Shown piece by piece: positions 1 to 10,177 of a stretch of DNA of 62,476 nt. The position numbers were made by a program, and so were the translations under genes. The stretch spans positions 1 through 62,476 of the forward strand of contig CALGKA010000102.1 of the NCBI GenBank assembly GCA_937927895.1, written 5' to 3'. Source of the DNA: an uncultured Granulosicoccaceae bacterium. Its GTDB lineage: Bacteria; Pseudomonadota; Gammaproteobacteria; Granulosicoccales; Granulosicoccaceae. Under the pieces are notes generated by a model. It worked only from the letters and a program-made list of their open reading frames with translations. It did not search any database and was not told the origin of the DNA. Each line of letters opens with the position of its first letter. The first letter of the stretch is position 1.

Positions 1-378
1 GAGCGTAGAGGATGCGACTACCACACCATCTACAGAATATTGCTTCAGCATGTTAACTGAGTGCTGCGGATCTGTTTCGTCACTGAGATTTACCAGCAAC
101 GGACGCAAACCGCGTTCCTGTAATCCTCGTGTGAATCGATCAAAAACCTCAAGGAAAATAGGATTGTGAAAGTTATTCGAAACGAGTCCGATCAGGCGGG
201 TCCTGCCGGTAGTAAGGCTGGAAGCCAGTGCGTTAGGCGTATAGCCCAGTTCAGTAGCGGCTTTCTCCACTTTCGCGCGCATCGAATCTGATACAGATGC
301 GCCGTGCGTAAATGTACGCGAAACAGCAGAGCAGGAAACCCCGGCTTTTTTCGCGACATCTTTAAGTGTTACCGGCAT
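1..378 (-). CDS. LacI-family transcriptional regulator (N-terminal part, cut by window edge)
   Basis: The first 126 codons are present; the gene runs off the left edge. The N-terminus MPVTLKDVAKKAGVSCSAVS is a typical LacI helix-turn-helix, followed by the hinge-helix region ending PNALASSL and the start of the periplasmic-binding-like sensor domain (RLIGLVSNNFHNPIF). Family members bind palindromic operators and respond to sugars or nucleosides. It lies downstream of the secreted lyase gene on the same strand, so control of polysaccharide or sugar use is a reasonable inference, but the ligand cannot be read from this fragment. The ATG at 376-378 is the natural start because the HTH begins at once. 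Confidence 0.93.
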   Translation of the reverse strand, partial: MPVTLKDVAKKAGVSCSAVSRTFTHGASVSDSMRAKVEKAATELGYTPNALASSLTTGRTRLIGLVSNNFHNPIFLEVFDRFTRGLQERGLRPLLVNLSDETDPQHSVNMLKQYSVDGVVVASSTL

Positions 379-397
379 GACTGCTTAGCTAGTGGCT

Positions 398-542
398 GTC
401 CATAAACAACGCTATTGCGGACCACCCAGGACACGTGATCTTTCGCCGACCCTATATAGTTATTTAGAATGACTAAACGCCTATATAGGGTATGCAAAAT
501 TTCACGCACCTGAATGATCCTCGCTACGCACTGTTTATGGAC
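398..542. repeat. Nested inverted-repeat element between lyase gene and lacI-type gene
   Basis: Outer 11-bp inverted repeats GTCCATAAACA (398-408) and TGTTTATGGAC (532-542) enclose inner 11-bp inverted repeats ACCCTATATAG (449-459) and CTATATAGGGT (481-491). The whole 145 bp could fold into a long interrupted hairpin. It fills the gap between the lyase stop (553) and the regulator start (378). It may be a MITE-like insertion, or a terminator plus operator for the regulator gene. Confidence 0.6.
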
Positions 543-552
543 GGAAACTAAA

Positions 553-2148
<1,596 letters not shown>

Positions 2149-2495
2149 TTTCCCCTAATTGGCGGATTTCTCTGTTCTTAACGGCTTTCGCTGTCAAATA
2201 ATTATTGCGAATGTGAGTCCTTTGAGAGTCGTTTGTGCCGATTTGTGTGTTACTTGGTGCTAGGTGTCGGCTAAAGCTTTAGGGTAATAATTCCCAGCGA
2301 ATACCTTTAAGTCAGGATATTAGTGACAGTTTGGGCAGTTTATTGCATCTGAGTGTCCCTCAGAAGCATATAACGATATAAAGATATCTTTATTATTGCA
2401 GTCCAATTATAATCCGAAAATTGAGCTTCGAACTCGTGTTGCGCGTGTCTGTAGCTAAATCCATCGTCTAAATTCCAGCAGAGACCTAACCATCC
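2149..2495 (+). promoter_or_regulatory. metK upstream region: promoter with overlapping palindromic operator
   Basis: The 347-bp gap between the divergent lyase and metK genes holds a perfect 16-bp palindrome ATAAAGATATCTTTAT at 2378-2393 and a consensus -10 box TATAAT at 2408-2413. The -35 position (about 2385-2390) falls inside the palindrome, so a bound protein would block RNA polymerase. From memory this resembles operators of SahR, an ArsR-family repressor sensing S-adenosylhomocysteine and controlling methyl-cycle genes in Proteobacteria; that assignment is inference. I saw no SAM or SAH riboswitch in the leader. Confidence 0.7.
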
Positions 2496-3659
2496 ATGAC
2501 TAAGGAACACATTTTTACCTCAGAATCAGTTTCCGAGGGGCATCCAGACAAAATGTCTGATCAGGTGTCAGACGCGATACTTGATGCCATTCTTGCAGAA
2601 GACAAAGATGCCCGTGTCGCCTGCGAGACTGTTTTCAAAACTGGCCTGGCGATGATCGCCGGTGAGATTACCACCACGGCCAAGCCAGACTATGAAAAAG
2701 TCATTCGCGAAACGATTCGTGAGATTGGTTACACCGATTCCGCCATGGGTTTTGATTGCGATACTTGTGCTGTTATGACTGCCATTGGTGTGCAGTCTCC
2801 TGATATTAATCAAGGTGTCGATCGTTCGCGCCCTGAAGATCAAGGTGCTGGTGACCAGGGTTTGATGTTTGGTTACGCGACTAATGAAACTGATGTGCTC
2901 ATGCCAGCCCCCATTACTTATGCGCACTTATTAGTTCAGAAACATGCCGAGTATCGTCGAGGTGGAGCTGATTGGTTACGACCTGATGCCAAGAGCCAGG
3001 TGAGCTTTAAGTATGTTGATGGAAAAATTGCCGGTATTGATGCCGTAGTTTTGTCTACACAGCATTCTGCAGAAACAAAACAAAGTGATTTAAAAGAAGC
3101 GATCATGGAAGAGGTGCTTAAGCCTATTCTTGAGCCAACCGGTTGGTTACACGCAGATACCAAGTATCACATTAATCCAACGGGTGCGTTTGTAATCGGT
3201 GGTCCAATGGGTGATGCAGGTTTAACGGGTCGTAAAATTATTGTTGATACCTACGGCGGTGCAGCGCGTCACGGTGGTGGTGCATTCTCAGGTAAAGATC
3301 CTTCAAAGGTTGACCGTTCGGCCGCCTATGCTGGTCGTTATGTTGCCAAGAATATTGTGGCTGCGGGTTTGGCTGATCGTTGTGAGATTCAAATTTCATA
3401 CGCTATTGGTGTCGCTGAGCCAACTTCAATTATGGTCGAGACATTTGGCACAGGTAAGCTTGATGATGAAAAGATCACAGCGCTAGTGCGTGAGCACTTT
3501 GATCTTCGTCCATACGGCATTTTGACCATGCTAGATCTTTTGAACGCCGACAAGATCAAGTACCGCAAGACAGCGGCGTACGGTCACTTTGGTCGCGAGA
3601 ACGAAGGCTTCACTTGGGAAAATACCGATAAAGCCGACGCGCTACGCAGCGCCGTCTAG
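2496..3659 (+). CDS. metK: S-adenosylmethionine synthetase
   Basis: 387 aa, the usual length. It makes S-adenosylmethionine from methionine and ATP in the cytoplasm. Family signatures visible are [11 protein letters not shown] near the N-terminus (ATP/Mg site), [12 protein letters not shown] near residue 120, and the glycine-rich [16 protein letters not shown] signature near residue 260 in the central domain. The downstream neighbour is ahcY, so the pair makes the methyl donor and recycles its product. Expression is probably set by the palindromic operator upstream. The start [12 protein letters not shown] matches family N-termini. Confidence 0.98.
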   Translation: MTKEHIFTSESVSEGHPDKMSDQVSDAILDAILAEDKDARVACETVFKTGLAMIAGEITTTAKPDYEKVIRETIREIGYTDSAMGFDCDTCAVMTAIGVQSPDINQGVDRSRPEDQGAGDQGLMFGYATNETDVLMPAPITYAHLLVQKHAEYRRGGADWLRPDAKSQVSFKYVDGKIAGIDAVVLSTQHSAETKQSDLKEAIMEEVLKPILEPTGWLHADTKYHINPTGAFVIGGPMGDAGLTGRKIIVDTYGGAARHGGGAFSGKDPSKVDRSAAYAGRYVAKNIVAAGLADRCEIQISYAIGVAEPTSIMVETFGTGKLDDEKITALVREHFDLRPYGILTMLDLLNADKIKYRKTAAYGHFGRENEGFTWENTDKADALRSAV

Positions 3660-3670
3660 TAAAAACACGA

Positions 3671-3693
3671 TCTGCTGCTATACAAGCAGCAGA
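3671..3693 (+). promoter_or_regulatory. Stem-loop between metK and ahcY
   Basis: An 8-bp perfect stem TCTGCTGC / GCAGCAGA encloses a 7-nt loop (3679-3685). It has no T-tract, so it is more likely a processing or mRNA-stabilising hairpin than a terminator. Confidence 0.5.
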
Positions 3694-3730
3694 CAACTTA
3701 AATTAAATACTGAAGATATAGGAATAAACG

Positions 3731-5044
3731 ATGAGTGCAGAAGCAGCAGCCAACATGACAGGTGACTTCAAAGTCGCTGATATGTCTCTTGCAGAGTGGG
3801 GCCATAAAGAAATACGAATCGCTGAGTCAGAAATGCCTGGCTTGATGAAAATCCGTGAAGAATACAACGGTGCCAAGCCACTTGAAGGCGCGCGCATAGT
3901 TGGTTGTTTGCACATGACCATTCAAACGGCCGTGTTGATTGAAACGCTAGTGGCGCTTGGTGCTACCGTGCGTTGGTCTTCGTGCAACATATTCTCAACT
4001 CAAGACCAAGCGGCAGCTGCAATTGCAGATCAAGGCATTCCAGTATTTGCATGGAAAGGTGAGACTGAAGAAGAATTCTGGTGGTGTATTGAGCAAACAC
4101 TAGCAGGCCCAGATGGTTGGAAGCCAAACTTAATTCTTGATGACGGCGGTGATGTAACGCAGATCATCCATGAAAAGTATCCTGAAATGTTAGCAGACAT
4201 CAAAGGCTTGTCAGAAGAGACCACCACTGGAGTTCACCGTCTATATGAAATGGCGCGTGAAGGTAAGCTAAAGGTTCCTGCAATCAACGTAAATGATTCA
4301 GTAACTAAGTCTAAGTTCGACAACCTATACGGCTGCCGTGAGTCACTACTTGATGGTATCAAGCGTGCCACAGACGTAATGATCGCCGGTAAGATTTGTA
4401 TGGTACTTGGCTACGGTGACGTAGGTAAAGGCTGTGCACAAGCATTCCGTGGTATGGGCGCAACTGTATTGGTTTCAGAGATTGATCCGATCTGTGCATT
4501 GCAAGCGGCAATGGAAGGGCACCGTGTTGTGACTATGGATGAAGCTGCAGAAATGGCAGACATATTCGTAACCACAACCGGTAACGTTAATGTGATCACA
4601 CACGACCACATGGCAAAAATGAAAAACGAAGCGATCGTTTGTAATATCGGTCATTTCGACAACGAAATTGATGTAGCAAGCCTAAAGCAATACGAGTGGG
4701 ATAACGTAAAGCCACAAGTTGATCACGTGATCTTCCCGGACGGCAAGCGAATCACCCTTCTGGCAGAAGGCCGACTAGTAAACCTGGGTTGCGCCACAGG
4801 CCACCCAAGCTTTGTAATGTCAGCATCTTTCGCCAACCAGGTGCTAGCTCAAATCGAGCTATGGGAACGTGCAGATCAGTATGAAATTGGTGTACACGTA
4901 CTACCGAAAATTCTAGATGAGAAAGTAGCCAGACTACACCTGGACAAGATCGGTGCAAAACTAACCGAGCTTAATACAGAGCAAGCGAAGTACTTAGGAA
5001 TGGCAACCGAAGGCCCATACAAGCCATCGCATTACCGTTACTAG
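3731..5044 (+). CDS. ahcY: S-adenosylhomocysteine hydrolase
   Basis: 437 aa. It splits S-adenosylhomocysteine reversibly into homocysteine and adenosine using tightly bound NAD. Visible are the substrate-domain motif [10 protein letters not shown], the catalytic region [20 protein letters not shown] with the catalytic Lys/Asp, the Rossmann motif [18 protein letters not shown], and the family-typical C-terminus KPSHYRY that contributes to NAD binding in the neighbouring subunit. It sits 71 bp after metK on the same strand and is followed by a strong terminator, so metK-ahcY is probably a two-gene unit. Base use toward the 3' half is smoother and more A-ending than in metK, but nothing suggests transfer. 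Confidence 0.98.
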   Translation: MSAEAAANMTGDFKVADMSLAEWGHKEIRIAESEMPGLMKIREEYNGAKPLEGARIVGCLHMTIQTAVLIETLVALGATVRWSSCNIFSTQDQAAAAIADQGIPVFAWKGETEEEFWWCIEQTLAGPDGWKPNLILDDGGDVTQIIHEKYPEMLADIKGLSEETTTGVHRLYEMAREGKLKVPAINVNDSVTKSKFDNLYGCRESLLDGIKRATDVMIAGKICMVLGYGDVGKGCAQAFRGMGATVLVSEIDPICALQAAMEGHRVVTMDEAAEMADIFVTTTGNVNVITHDHMAKMKNEAIVCNIGHFDNEIDVASLKQYEWDNVKPQVDHVIFPDGKRITLLAEGRLVNLGCATGHPSFVMSASFANQVLAQIELWERADQYEIGVHVLPKILDEKVARLHLDKIGAKLTELNTEQAKYLGMATEGPYKPSHYRY

Positions 5045-5070
5045 TTTTTACTTTGCAAGTAAGTAATTAA

Positions 5071-5103
5071 GGCTCCGAGTCGAAAGGCTCGGGGCCTTTT
5101 TTT
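5071..5103 (+). terminator. Intrinsic terminator after ahcY
   Basis: A 9-bp stem GGCTCCGAG / CTCGGGGCC (one G-T pair) at 5071-5079 and 5088-5096 is followed by seven T. Confidence 0.92.
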
Positions 5104-5179
5104 ATTAAAGTGATTAAGCTTTCTTTATGATAGGTAGTGATGTGGTTGAGTGTTCTATTGTGGGTTGGTTAATAGTTAG

Positions 5180-5463
5180 GCTTTATGGTTTTAAAGTCCC
5201 ACGCTAACGCTTGTGGGTTTCCTTAAAAGATAAAGAAAACGCGCAATGGTTTGGTGTGTGGTGGTGTTCTTTTTTGAGGTGAGATAAAAATTAAGCTTTA
5301 CGGTTTTAAAGTCCCACGCTAACGCTTGTGGGTTTCCTTAAAAGATAATGAAGACGCGCAATGGTTTGGTTTATGGTGGTGTTCTTTTTGAGGTGAGATA
5401 AAAATTAAACTTCACGGTTTCAAAGTCCCTCGCTTACGCTGGCGGGCTTCCTAAAAGATCAAA
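5180..5463. repeat. Tandem ~115-bp repeats with REP-like palindromic cores (2.5 copies)
   Basis: Units start at 5180, 5295 and 5409 (periods 115 and 114 bp); the third is partial and more diverged. Each unit carries a hairpin of the form CCCAC...GTGGG around GCTAACGC (5198-5217 in unit 1). The third unit's core, read on the - strand as GGAAGCCCGCCAGCGTAAGC, matches a copy near 13586, which points to a dispersed REP-like family. Confidence 0.8.
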
Positions 5464-5714
5464 AGATTAAAAAATGACAAACATGCTTAAGGTAAAGAGC
5501 ACGCTCTCGAATAAGTGAGTAAGCTTATAAATGAGTAGGCGTATTAGTCGGAAAATACATTCGGAATAACACCAGACACGAGCGCGTAACTTCCAAGTCC
5601 ACACCACTCCAACTGAGCGTTGCGAACCACCAGCCTTTAAGTTGCTCCAATCCAAAAAAACTTACGTAGAGTGCCGTCACTCACGAAGTGAATCTTTTAA
5701 CGCGCTTTTTGTTG
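5464..5714. other. Gap before the MITE-like element
   Basis: No convincing gene, RNA or motif is seen in this 250-bp part of the ahcY-miaB gap. The short reading frames here have no recognisable features. Confidence 0.5.
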
Positions 5715-5836
5715 TTTTTTGAAATCCTCTGGAGTGGGGTCAAAGCGCCATGGAAGGCGCTTTGAGCGCGGTGCACATGGATGTGCCCATAGTTGACAAC
5801 AATGCGCGCGACCCCACTCCAGAGGATTTCAAAAAA
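5715..5836. mobile_element. 122-bp MITE-like element with perfect 27-bp terminal inverted repeats
   Basis: Positions 5715-5741 and 5810-5836 are perfect reverse complements (core CTCTGGAGTGGGGTC). Inside lie two smaller palindromes: AAAGCGCC / GGCGCTTT (5742-5749, 5756-5763) and GCACAT / ATGTGC (5773-5786). It contains no reading frame of its own. Length and structure fit a non-autonomous transposable element or RAYT-type repeat; no target-site duplication is obvious. Confidence 0.75.
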
Positions 5837-5904
5837 TGGCGACAGCCACCCTTGGGCAACAAAGTAGCAAGAAGGCCTTTGCTTCCGTTTGGGCCTGTCC
5901 AAAT

Positions 5905-6097
5905 GAAGGCCGCCGGCAGGCATGAACAGCAAGTTAGCCGTCCGCAGGACAAGCCAAAGCGACAGCCGCCGGCAGGGCATACCACGCACGTAGCCACCGG
6001 CAGGGCCCATACCACGCACATAGCCGCCGGCAGGCATGCCACGCACGTAAGCCGTCCGCAGGACAAGTCAAAACGACAGCCGCCGGCAGGGCAATGA
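5905..6097. repeat. GC-rich short-repeat array with GCCGGC cores
   Basis: A 44-bp unit occurs at 5936-5979 and 6050-6093 with two differences. Between them a ~29-bp unit beginning GCC(G/A)CCGGCAGG and containing CCACGCACGTA recurs three times (from about 5966, 5993 and 6023). The GCCGGC palindrome recurs through the region. Six-frame readings give only low-complexity frames, so I treat it as non-coding. Confidence 0.7.
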
Positions 6098-6179
6098 AAG
6101 AAAAAAATGCGCGAAAGCACAAAAAACAACCAAAAAGCCCGCTGCTAAGCAAAAGCCGCCGGCCAGGCCTACAGGGTTA

Positions 6180-6209
6180 TTGGAACAAACCCAAGAAAAC
6201 AGGTATGCT
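6180..6209 (+). promoter_or_regulatory. Candidate sigma-70 promoter for the miaB operon
   Basis: -35 TTGGAA (6180-6185) and -10 TATGCT (6204-6209) with an 18-bp spacer, about 70 bp before the miaB start. Confidence 0.45.
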
Positions 6210-6277
6210 CGGCGATTCCGCAGATGCCCAAAAACACCCAAAGGGCAACTGCAATTACCTGAAAGATAAATCAATAA

Positions 6278-7630
6278 ATGCGACAAAAGGTTTTTGTCAA
6301 AACACACGGCTGTCAGATGAACGAGTACGACTCGGACAAAATGATAGACGTGCTTGACGAGCGGTTCGGCGTTGACTTAACAGACAACCCGGAAGATGCT
6401 GATATATTGCTGGTTAACACCTGCTCAATCCGTGAAAAAGCTCAAGAGAAAGTATTCTCTCAGCTTGGACGTTGGCGCCCTTATAAAGAGAAGCGCAAAG
6501 ACGTACTGATAGCTGTTGCTGGTTGTGTGGCAAGCCAGGAGGGTGCAGCACTGCAACAGCGCGCACCGTATGTAGATCTAGTCGTCGGGCCGCAAACTAT
6601 TCATCGCCTGGCAGATATGGTTGAAACCACGCGTCGTGAAAAACGCCCACTGGTTGATGTGAGCTTCCCTGCAATAGAAAAATTTGATCAACTGCCAGAG
6701 CCAAAGATGGACGGGCCAACGGCGTTTGTATCTATTATGGAAGGTTGCAGCAAGTACTGCAGTTTCTGTGTAGTGCCTTATACACGTGGTGAAGAAATCT
6801 CGCGTCCGTTTGATGATGTCATTGCAGAAGTCGCACAGCTTGCAGCAAAGGGTGTGCGTGAAGTTAACCTGCTGGGCCAGAACGTTAATGGCTATCGTGG
6901 TGATATGGATTACGACGGCAGCACTGAAGTCGCTGACCTCGCGTTATTAATTTCAGTTGTGGCAGCAATAGATGGAATTGAAAGAATTCGTTTTACGACT
7001 TCCCACCCAATTGAATTCGGTGATCGTCTAATTCAAGCTTATGCTGAAGTGCCAGAGCTTGCATCGTTTTTACACTTACCGGTGCAGTCTGGCTCTGATC
7101 GAGTACTTGCAGCAATGAAGCGCGGCCATACCGCCATTGAATATAAATCAAAAATTCGAAAGCTAAAAGAAGCGCGCCCCGGTATATCAATATCATCAGA
7201 CTTTATTATTGGTTTTCCCGGTGAGACAGATGCTGACTTTGATCAAACTATGTCGCTGATAAAAGACATAGGTTTTGATAACTCATTTAGTTTTATTTAC
7301 AGCGCCCGCCCTGGTACACCCGCTGCATCTATGGAGGATGACACTCCCACTGATGCTAAAAAAGCACGGCTTGCACTACTACAGAAAACGATCAACGAAC
7401 AAGCGGCAAAAATCAGTGAATCAATGGTTGGAAGTGTTCAACGCATATTGGTTGAACGACCTTCCACAAGAGATGAAACAGAAATGGCAGGGCGCACTGA
7501 AAATAATCGGGTGGTTAACTTTGCAGGTGACGCATCATTGATTGGAAAATTCGTTGATGTGACCATTACCGAAGCCAGACCCAACTCACTCCGTGGTGAA
7601 TTTTTAACCATTAATGATCCGTTACATTAA
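6278..7630 (+). CDS. miaB: tRNA-2-methylthio-N6-dimethylallyladenosine synthase
   Basis: 450 aa radical-SAM methylthiotransferase that adds a methylthio group to i6A37 of tRNAs reading U-starting codons. N-terminal UPF0004 domain begins [18 protein letters not shown], with three cysteines for the auxiliary iron-sulfur cluster (GCQMNE, NTCSIR, AGCVA). The radical-SAM motif is [15 protein letters not shown] near residue 155, and a C-terminal TRAM domain follows (about 380-445). It heads the conserved miaB-ybeZ-ybeY-corC-lnt order, 18 bp before ybeZ. Start ATG 6278 matches family N-termini. Confidence 0.97.
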   Translation: MRQKVFVKTHGCQMNEYDSDKMIDVLDERFGVDLTDNPEDADILLVNTCSIREKAQEKVFSQLGRWRPYKEKRKDVLIAVAGCVASQEGAALQQRAPYVDLVVGPQTIHRLADMVETTRREKRPLVDVSFPAIEKFDQLPEPKMDGPTAFVSIMEGCSKYCSFCVVPYTRGEEISRPFDDVIAEVAQLAAKGVREVNLLGQNVNGYRGDMDYDGSTEVADLALLISVVAAIDGIERIRFTTSHPIEFGDRLIQAYAEVPELASFLHLPVQSGSDRVLAAMKRGHTAIEYKSKIRKLKEARPGISISSDFIIGFPGETDADFDQTMSLIKDIGFDNSFSFIYSARPGTPAASMEDDTPTDAKKARLALLQKTINEQAAKISESMVGSVQRILVERPSTRDETEMAGRTENNRVVNFAGDASLIGKFVDVTITEARPNSLRGEFLTINDPLH

Positions 7631-7648
7631 ACAAGGAATTTCAAAAGC

Positions 7649-8623
7649 TTGGCTACCATAGAATTTAAGCTAAGCCCAGACGATAACAAGCGTCTGGCAA
7701 ATCTCTGTGGTCAATTTGACGAGCACTTACGACAAATAGAAGGGCGCCTTGAAGTTGAGTTGCATAATCGCGGGGGTAATTTCCGTGTCTCAGGTGATGA
7801 TAAAGTCGTAAAGAATGCAACTAGTGTTTTGCAGGGCTTGTATGATGCAACCGCAAAAGAATCACTCACTCCAGAAAAGATACATCTCTACTTGCAAGAA
7901 TCTAATCTCAGTGCTGACGATGAACAGTCAGAAAACAACGAGCGCAGCGGTGCGGATATCGTCACTCGCAATGTACGTATTCGCTGTCGCGGTAACAATC
8001 AGCAGTCATACGTTGATAGCATTCGTGAGTACGACTTAAGCTTCGGTATTGGTCCTGCGGGTACTGGTAAAACCTACCTTGCAGTGGCTTGCGCGGTGGA
8101 AGCGCTTGAACGCGAACAAGTGCGCCGCCTGGTATTGGTGCGTCCTGCGGTTGAAGCGGGCGAGCGACTGGGTTTTCTACCTGGTGATCTTACGCAAAAG
8201 GTTGATCCTTACTTACGGCCAATCTATGACGCACTCTATGAGTTTCTAGGGTTCGATAGAGTAGCCAAGTTAATAGAAAAAAATGTCATTGAAGTAGCAC
8301 CGCTTGCTTACATGCGCGGGCGTACGTTGAATCATTCGTGTGTGATCATGGATGAAGCGCAAAACACCACTGTTGAACAAATGAAAATGTTTTTAACCCG
8401 ACTTGGTTTTGGGTCAACCGCTATTGTCACCGGTGATGTAACGCAAATAGATTTACCTAAGCATGTGACCTCAGGACTCAAGCATGTTCGCGGTGTGCTT
8501 GATGGCGTAGAGGGAATTGGTTTCTGTGAATTTAAAGCGCGCGATGTTGTGCGTCACCCAATGGTTCAAAAAATAGTCACAGCCTATAACGTGGCTGAGA
8601 AAAAAGAAGCTTCAAGCGATTAA
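7649..8623 (+). CDS. ybeZ: PhoH-family ATPase YbeZ
   Basis: 324 aa with Walker A GPAGTGKTYLAVACAVEAL near residue 135 and Walker B CVIMDEAQNTTVEQMK near residue 230, the PhoH-type P-loop ATPase signatures. It acts with the adjacent YbeY in rRNA processing and ribosome quality control in other proteobacteria. The start is TTG at 7649, with AAGGAA about 11 bp upstream; no in-frame ATG sits near the conserved N-terminus. It is 31 bp before ybeY. Confidence 0.94.
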   Translation: MATIEFKLSPDDNKRLANLCGQFDEHLRQIEGRLEVELHNRGGNFRVSGDDKVVKNATSVLQGLYDATAKESLTPEKIHLYLQESNLSADDEQSENNERSGADIVTRNVRIRCRGNNQQSYVDSIREYDLSFGIGPAGTGKTYLAVACAVEALEREQVRRLVLVRPAVEAGERLGFLPGDLTQKVDPYLRPIYDALYEFLGFDRVAKLIEKNVIEVAPLAYMRGRTLNHSCVIMDEAQNTTVEQMKMFLTRLGFGSTAIVTGDVTQIDLPKHVTSGLKHVRGVLDGVEGIGFCEFKARDVVRHPMVQKIVTAYNVAEKKEASSD

Positions 8624-8654
8624 GTAGCTCAACTACCTTTACTTAGAAACACTT

Positions 8655-9149
8655 ATGCCGACGGTATGTGACCCCAATGAAGCAGACCCTTCTGTAGAGA
8701 TACAGTGGCAGGTAGCGGCGCATGAAAGTTATCCGTCAGACGCTGATATCAGATCCTGGGCCCGGGCGGCACTTCAAGAAGGCAATCGAGATTACGGTGT
8801 CACTATACGGGTTGTTGACCTGCAGGAAATCAAAGCCAGTAATTTGCAATGGCGTGGGATCGACAAGCCAACGAATGTATTGTCATTTGCGGCGGATTTT
8901 CCCGCAGAGGCCCAAATTCCCTATTTGGGTGATATATTAATATGCCCAGAAGTGCTTGAGCGCGAGAGTGCAGAGCAAAACAAAACCCTCAACGACCATT
9001 GGACACACATTGTTATACACGGTCTATTGCATCTACAGGGCTTTGACCATGAAAATGAACAAGAAGCTGACACAATGGAACAGCGAGAAAGGGAAATTCT
9101 GGCTACACTAGGTGTTGCAGACCCATATTTGCACGATCATCTAAGATGA
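8655..9149 (+). CDS. ybeY: Endoribonuclease YbeY (16S rRNA 3'-end maturation)
   Basis: 164 aa. The zinc-binding signature HxxxHxxxxxH appears as HGLLHLQGFDH near residue 122, and the conserved RGIDKPTNVLSFA loop precedes it. YbeY is a metal-dependent RNase for 16S rRNA maturation and late ribosome quality control. It follows the YbeZ partner gene and precedes corC, the standard order. Confidence 0.96.
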   Translation: MPTVCDPNEADPSVEIQWQVAAHESYPSDADIRSWARAALQEGNRDYGVTIRVVDLQEIKASNLQWRGIDKPTNVLSFAADFPAEAQIPYLGDILICPEVLERESAEQNKTLNDHWTHIVIHGLLHLQGFDHENEQEADTMEQREREILATLGVADPYLHDHLR

Positions 9150-9209
9150 ACGCAAGCCAGTCTGTTTGTGAAAACCTTAATTCAGTTACGCAGAGAGTAG
9201 AACCAATCA

Positions 9210-10061
9210 ATGGCCAATGAGCCTGTCGAGTCACCGAAGTCTTTGGTAGAACGTATACGCCATGCATTCAATGGCGATGACGAACCGCGCGATATCGAAG
9301 AGCTAAAGCTTGTGCTGCGAGAAGCTGCAGACCGCGATATCTTCAGCGATGACACCATGACCATGCTAGACGGCGTCTTTGATGTTGCCGCCATGCGCGT
9401 TAGAGACATCATGATTCCACGTGCACAGATGGAAGTAGTCGAAATAGACGAAAACCTCGATGAAATTCTGCCCACCATTATTGACAGTGGCCACTCGCGC
9501 TTTCCGGTTATCGGTGATAGCCGCGATGAAGTCATTGGTGTTTTGTTGGCCAAGGATTTATTGCGCTTTTCCCTGCCAGGTAAAAAAGAGGCGTTTGATC
9601 TTAAGTCTCTGATTCGCGAGCCGGTATTCACGCCGGAAAGTAAACGGTTAAATGTATTGCTCACAGAGTTCAGAGCCAACCACAATCACATGGCTATTGT
9701 GGTCGATGAATACGGTGGCGTTGCAGGCTTGGTCACAATCGAAGACGTACTCGAGGAAATAGTCGGTGAGATCGACGACGAGCACGATGCAGAAGAAGAT
9801 GCCAACATTAGAAAGCACGAGACCAGCGGCTACACCATAAAAGCGCTCACACCGATTGAAGAATTCAACGAGGAGCTTGGCGCTGATCTACCCGATGATG
9901 AATTCGATACTATTGGTGGGTTGGTTATGCAAAAGATCGGTCACATGCCGAATCCTGGTGAGCAAACACGGATTGATCGATTCCTAATAAAGGTGTTATC
10001 GGCAGAGTCACGCAGAATTCATCTGCTACAGGTCACCACAGAAGATGCTCCTGCCACCTAG
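9210..10061 (+). CDS. corC: CorC/YbeX-type CBS-domain protein (Mg/Co efflux accessory)
   Basis: 283 aa soluble protein: two CBS domains (about residues 60-185, with [10 protein letters not shown] and [24 protein letters not shown]) and a C-terminal CorC_HlyC transporter-associated domain (about 200-280). E. coli YbeX/CorC is linked to divalent-cation export and ribosome homeostasis. The acidic tract [12 protein letters not shown] is typical. It sits between ybeY and lnt. Confidence 0.94.
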   Translation: MANEPVESPKSLVERIRHAFNGDDEPRDIEELKLVLREAADRDIFSDDTMTMLDGVFDVAAMRVRDIMIPRAQMEVVEIDENLDEILPTIIDSGHSRFPVIGDSRDEVIGVLLAKDLLRFSLPGKKEAFDLKSLIREPVFTPESKRLNVLLTEFRANHNHMAIVVDEYGGVAGLVTIEDVLEEIVGEIDDEHDAEEDANIRKHETSGYTIKALTPIEEFNEELGADLPDDEFDTIGGLVMQKIGHMPNPGEQTRIDRFLIKVLSAESRRIHLLQVTTEDAPAT

Positions 10062-10177
10062 GGTGATGCTATAAATACCTTTTTGTGGAATACTTTCACT
10101 TTTACGGCCCTTATTGTGCCCACTGTTTTTATAGGTAATGGGCGGTTGCTGTCCGGCGCTAGTCTCACAGGGTATAC

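Noticed and set aside
2414..2495. SAM or SAH riboswitch before metK
   Set aside because: The leader lacks the conserved cores and stems of these classes; the palindrome explains regulation better.
5180..5463. CRISPR array
   Set aside because: Units are 115 bp, only 2.5 copies, with no unique spacers of regular length and no cas genes nearby.
5750..6097. 115-aa frame through the MITE-like element and repeat array
   Set aside because: It starts inside the inverted-repeat element, and its composition simply reflects the repeats; similar low-complexity frames exist in other phases.
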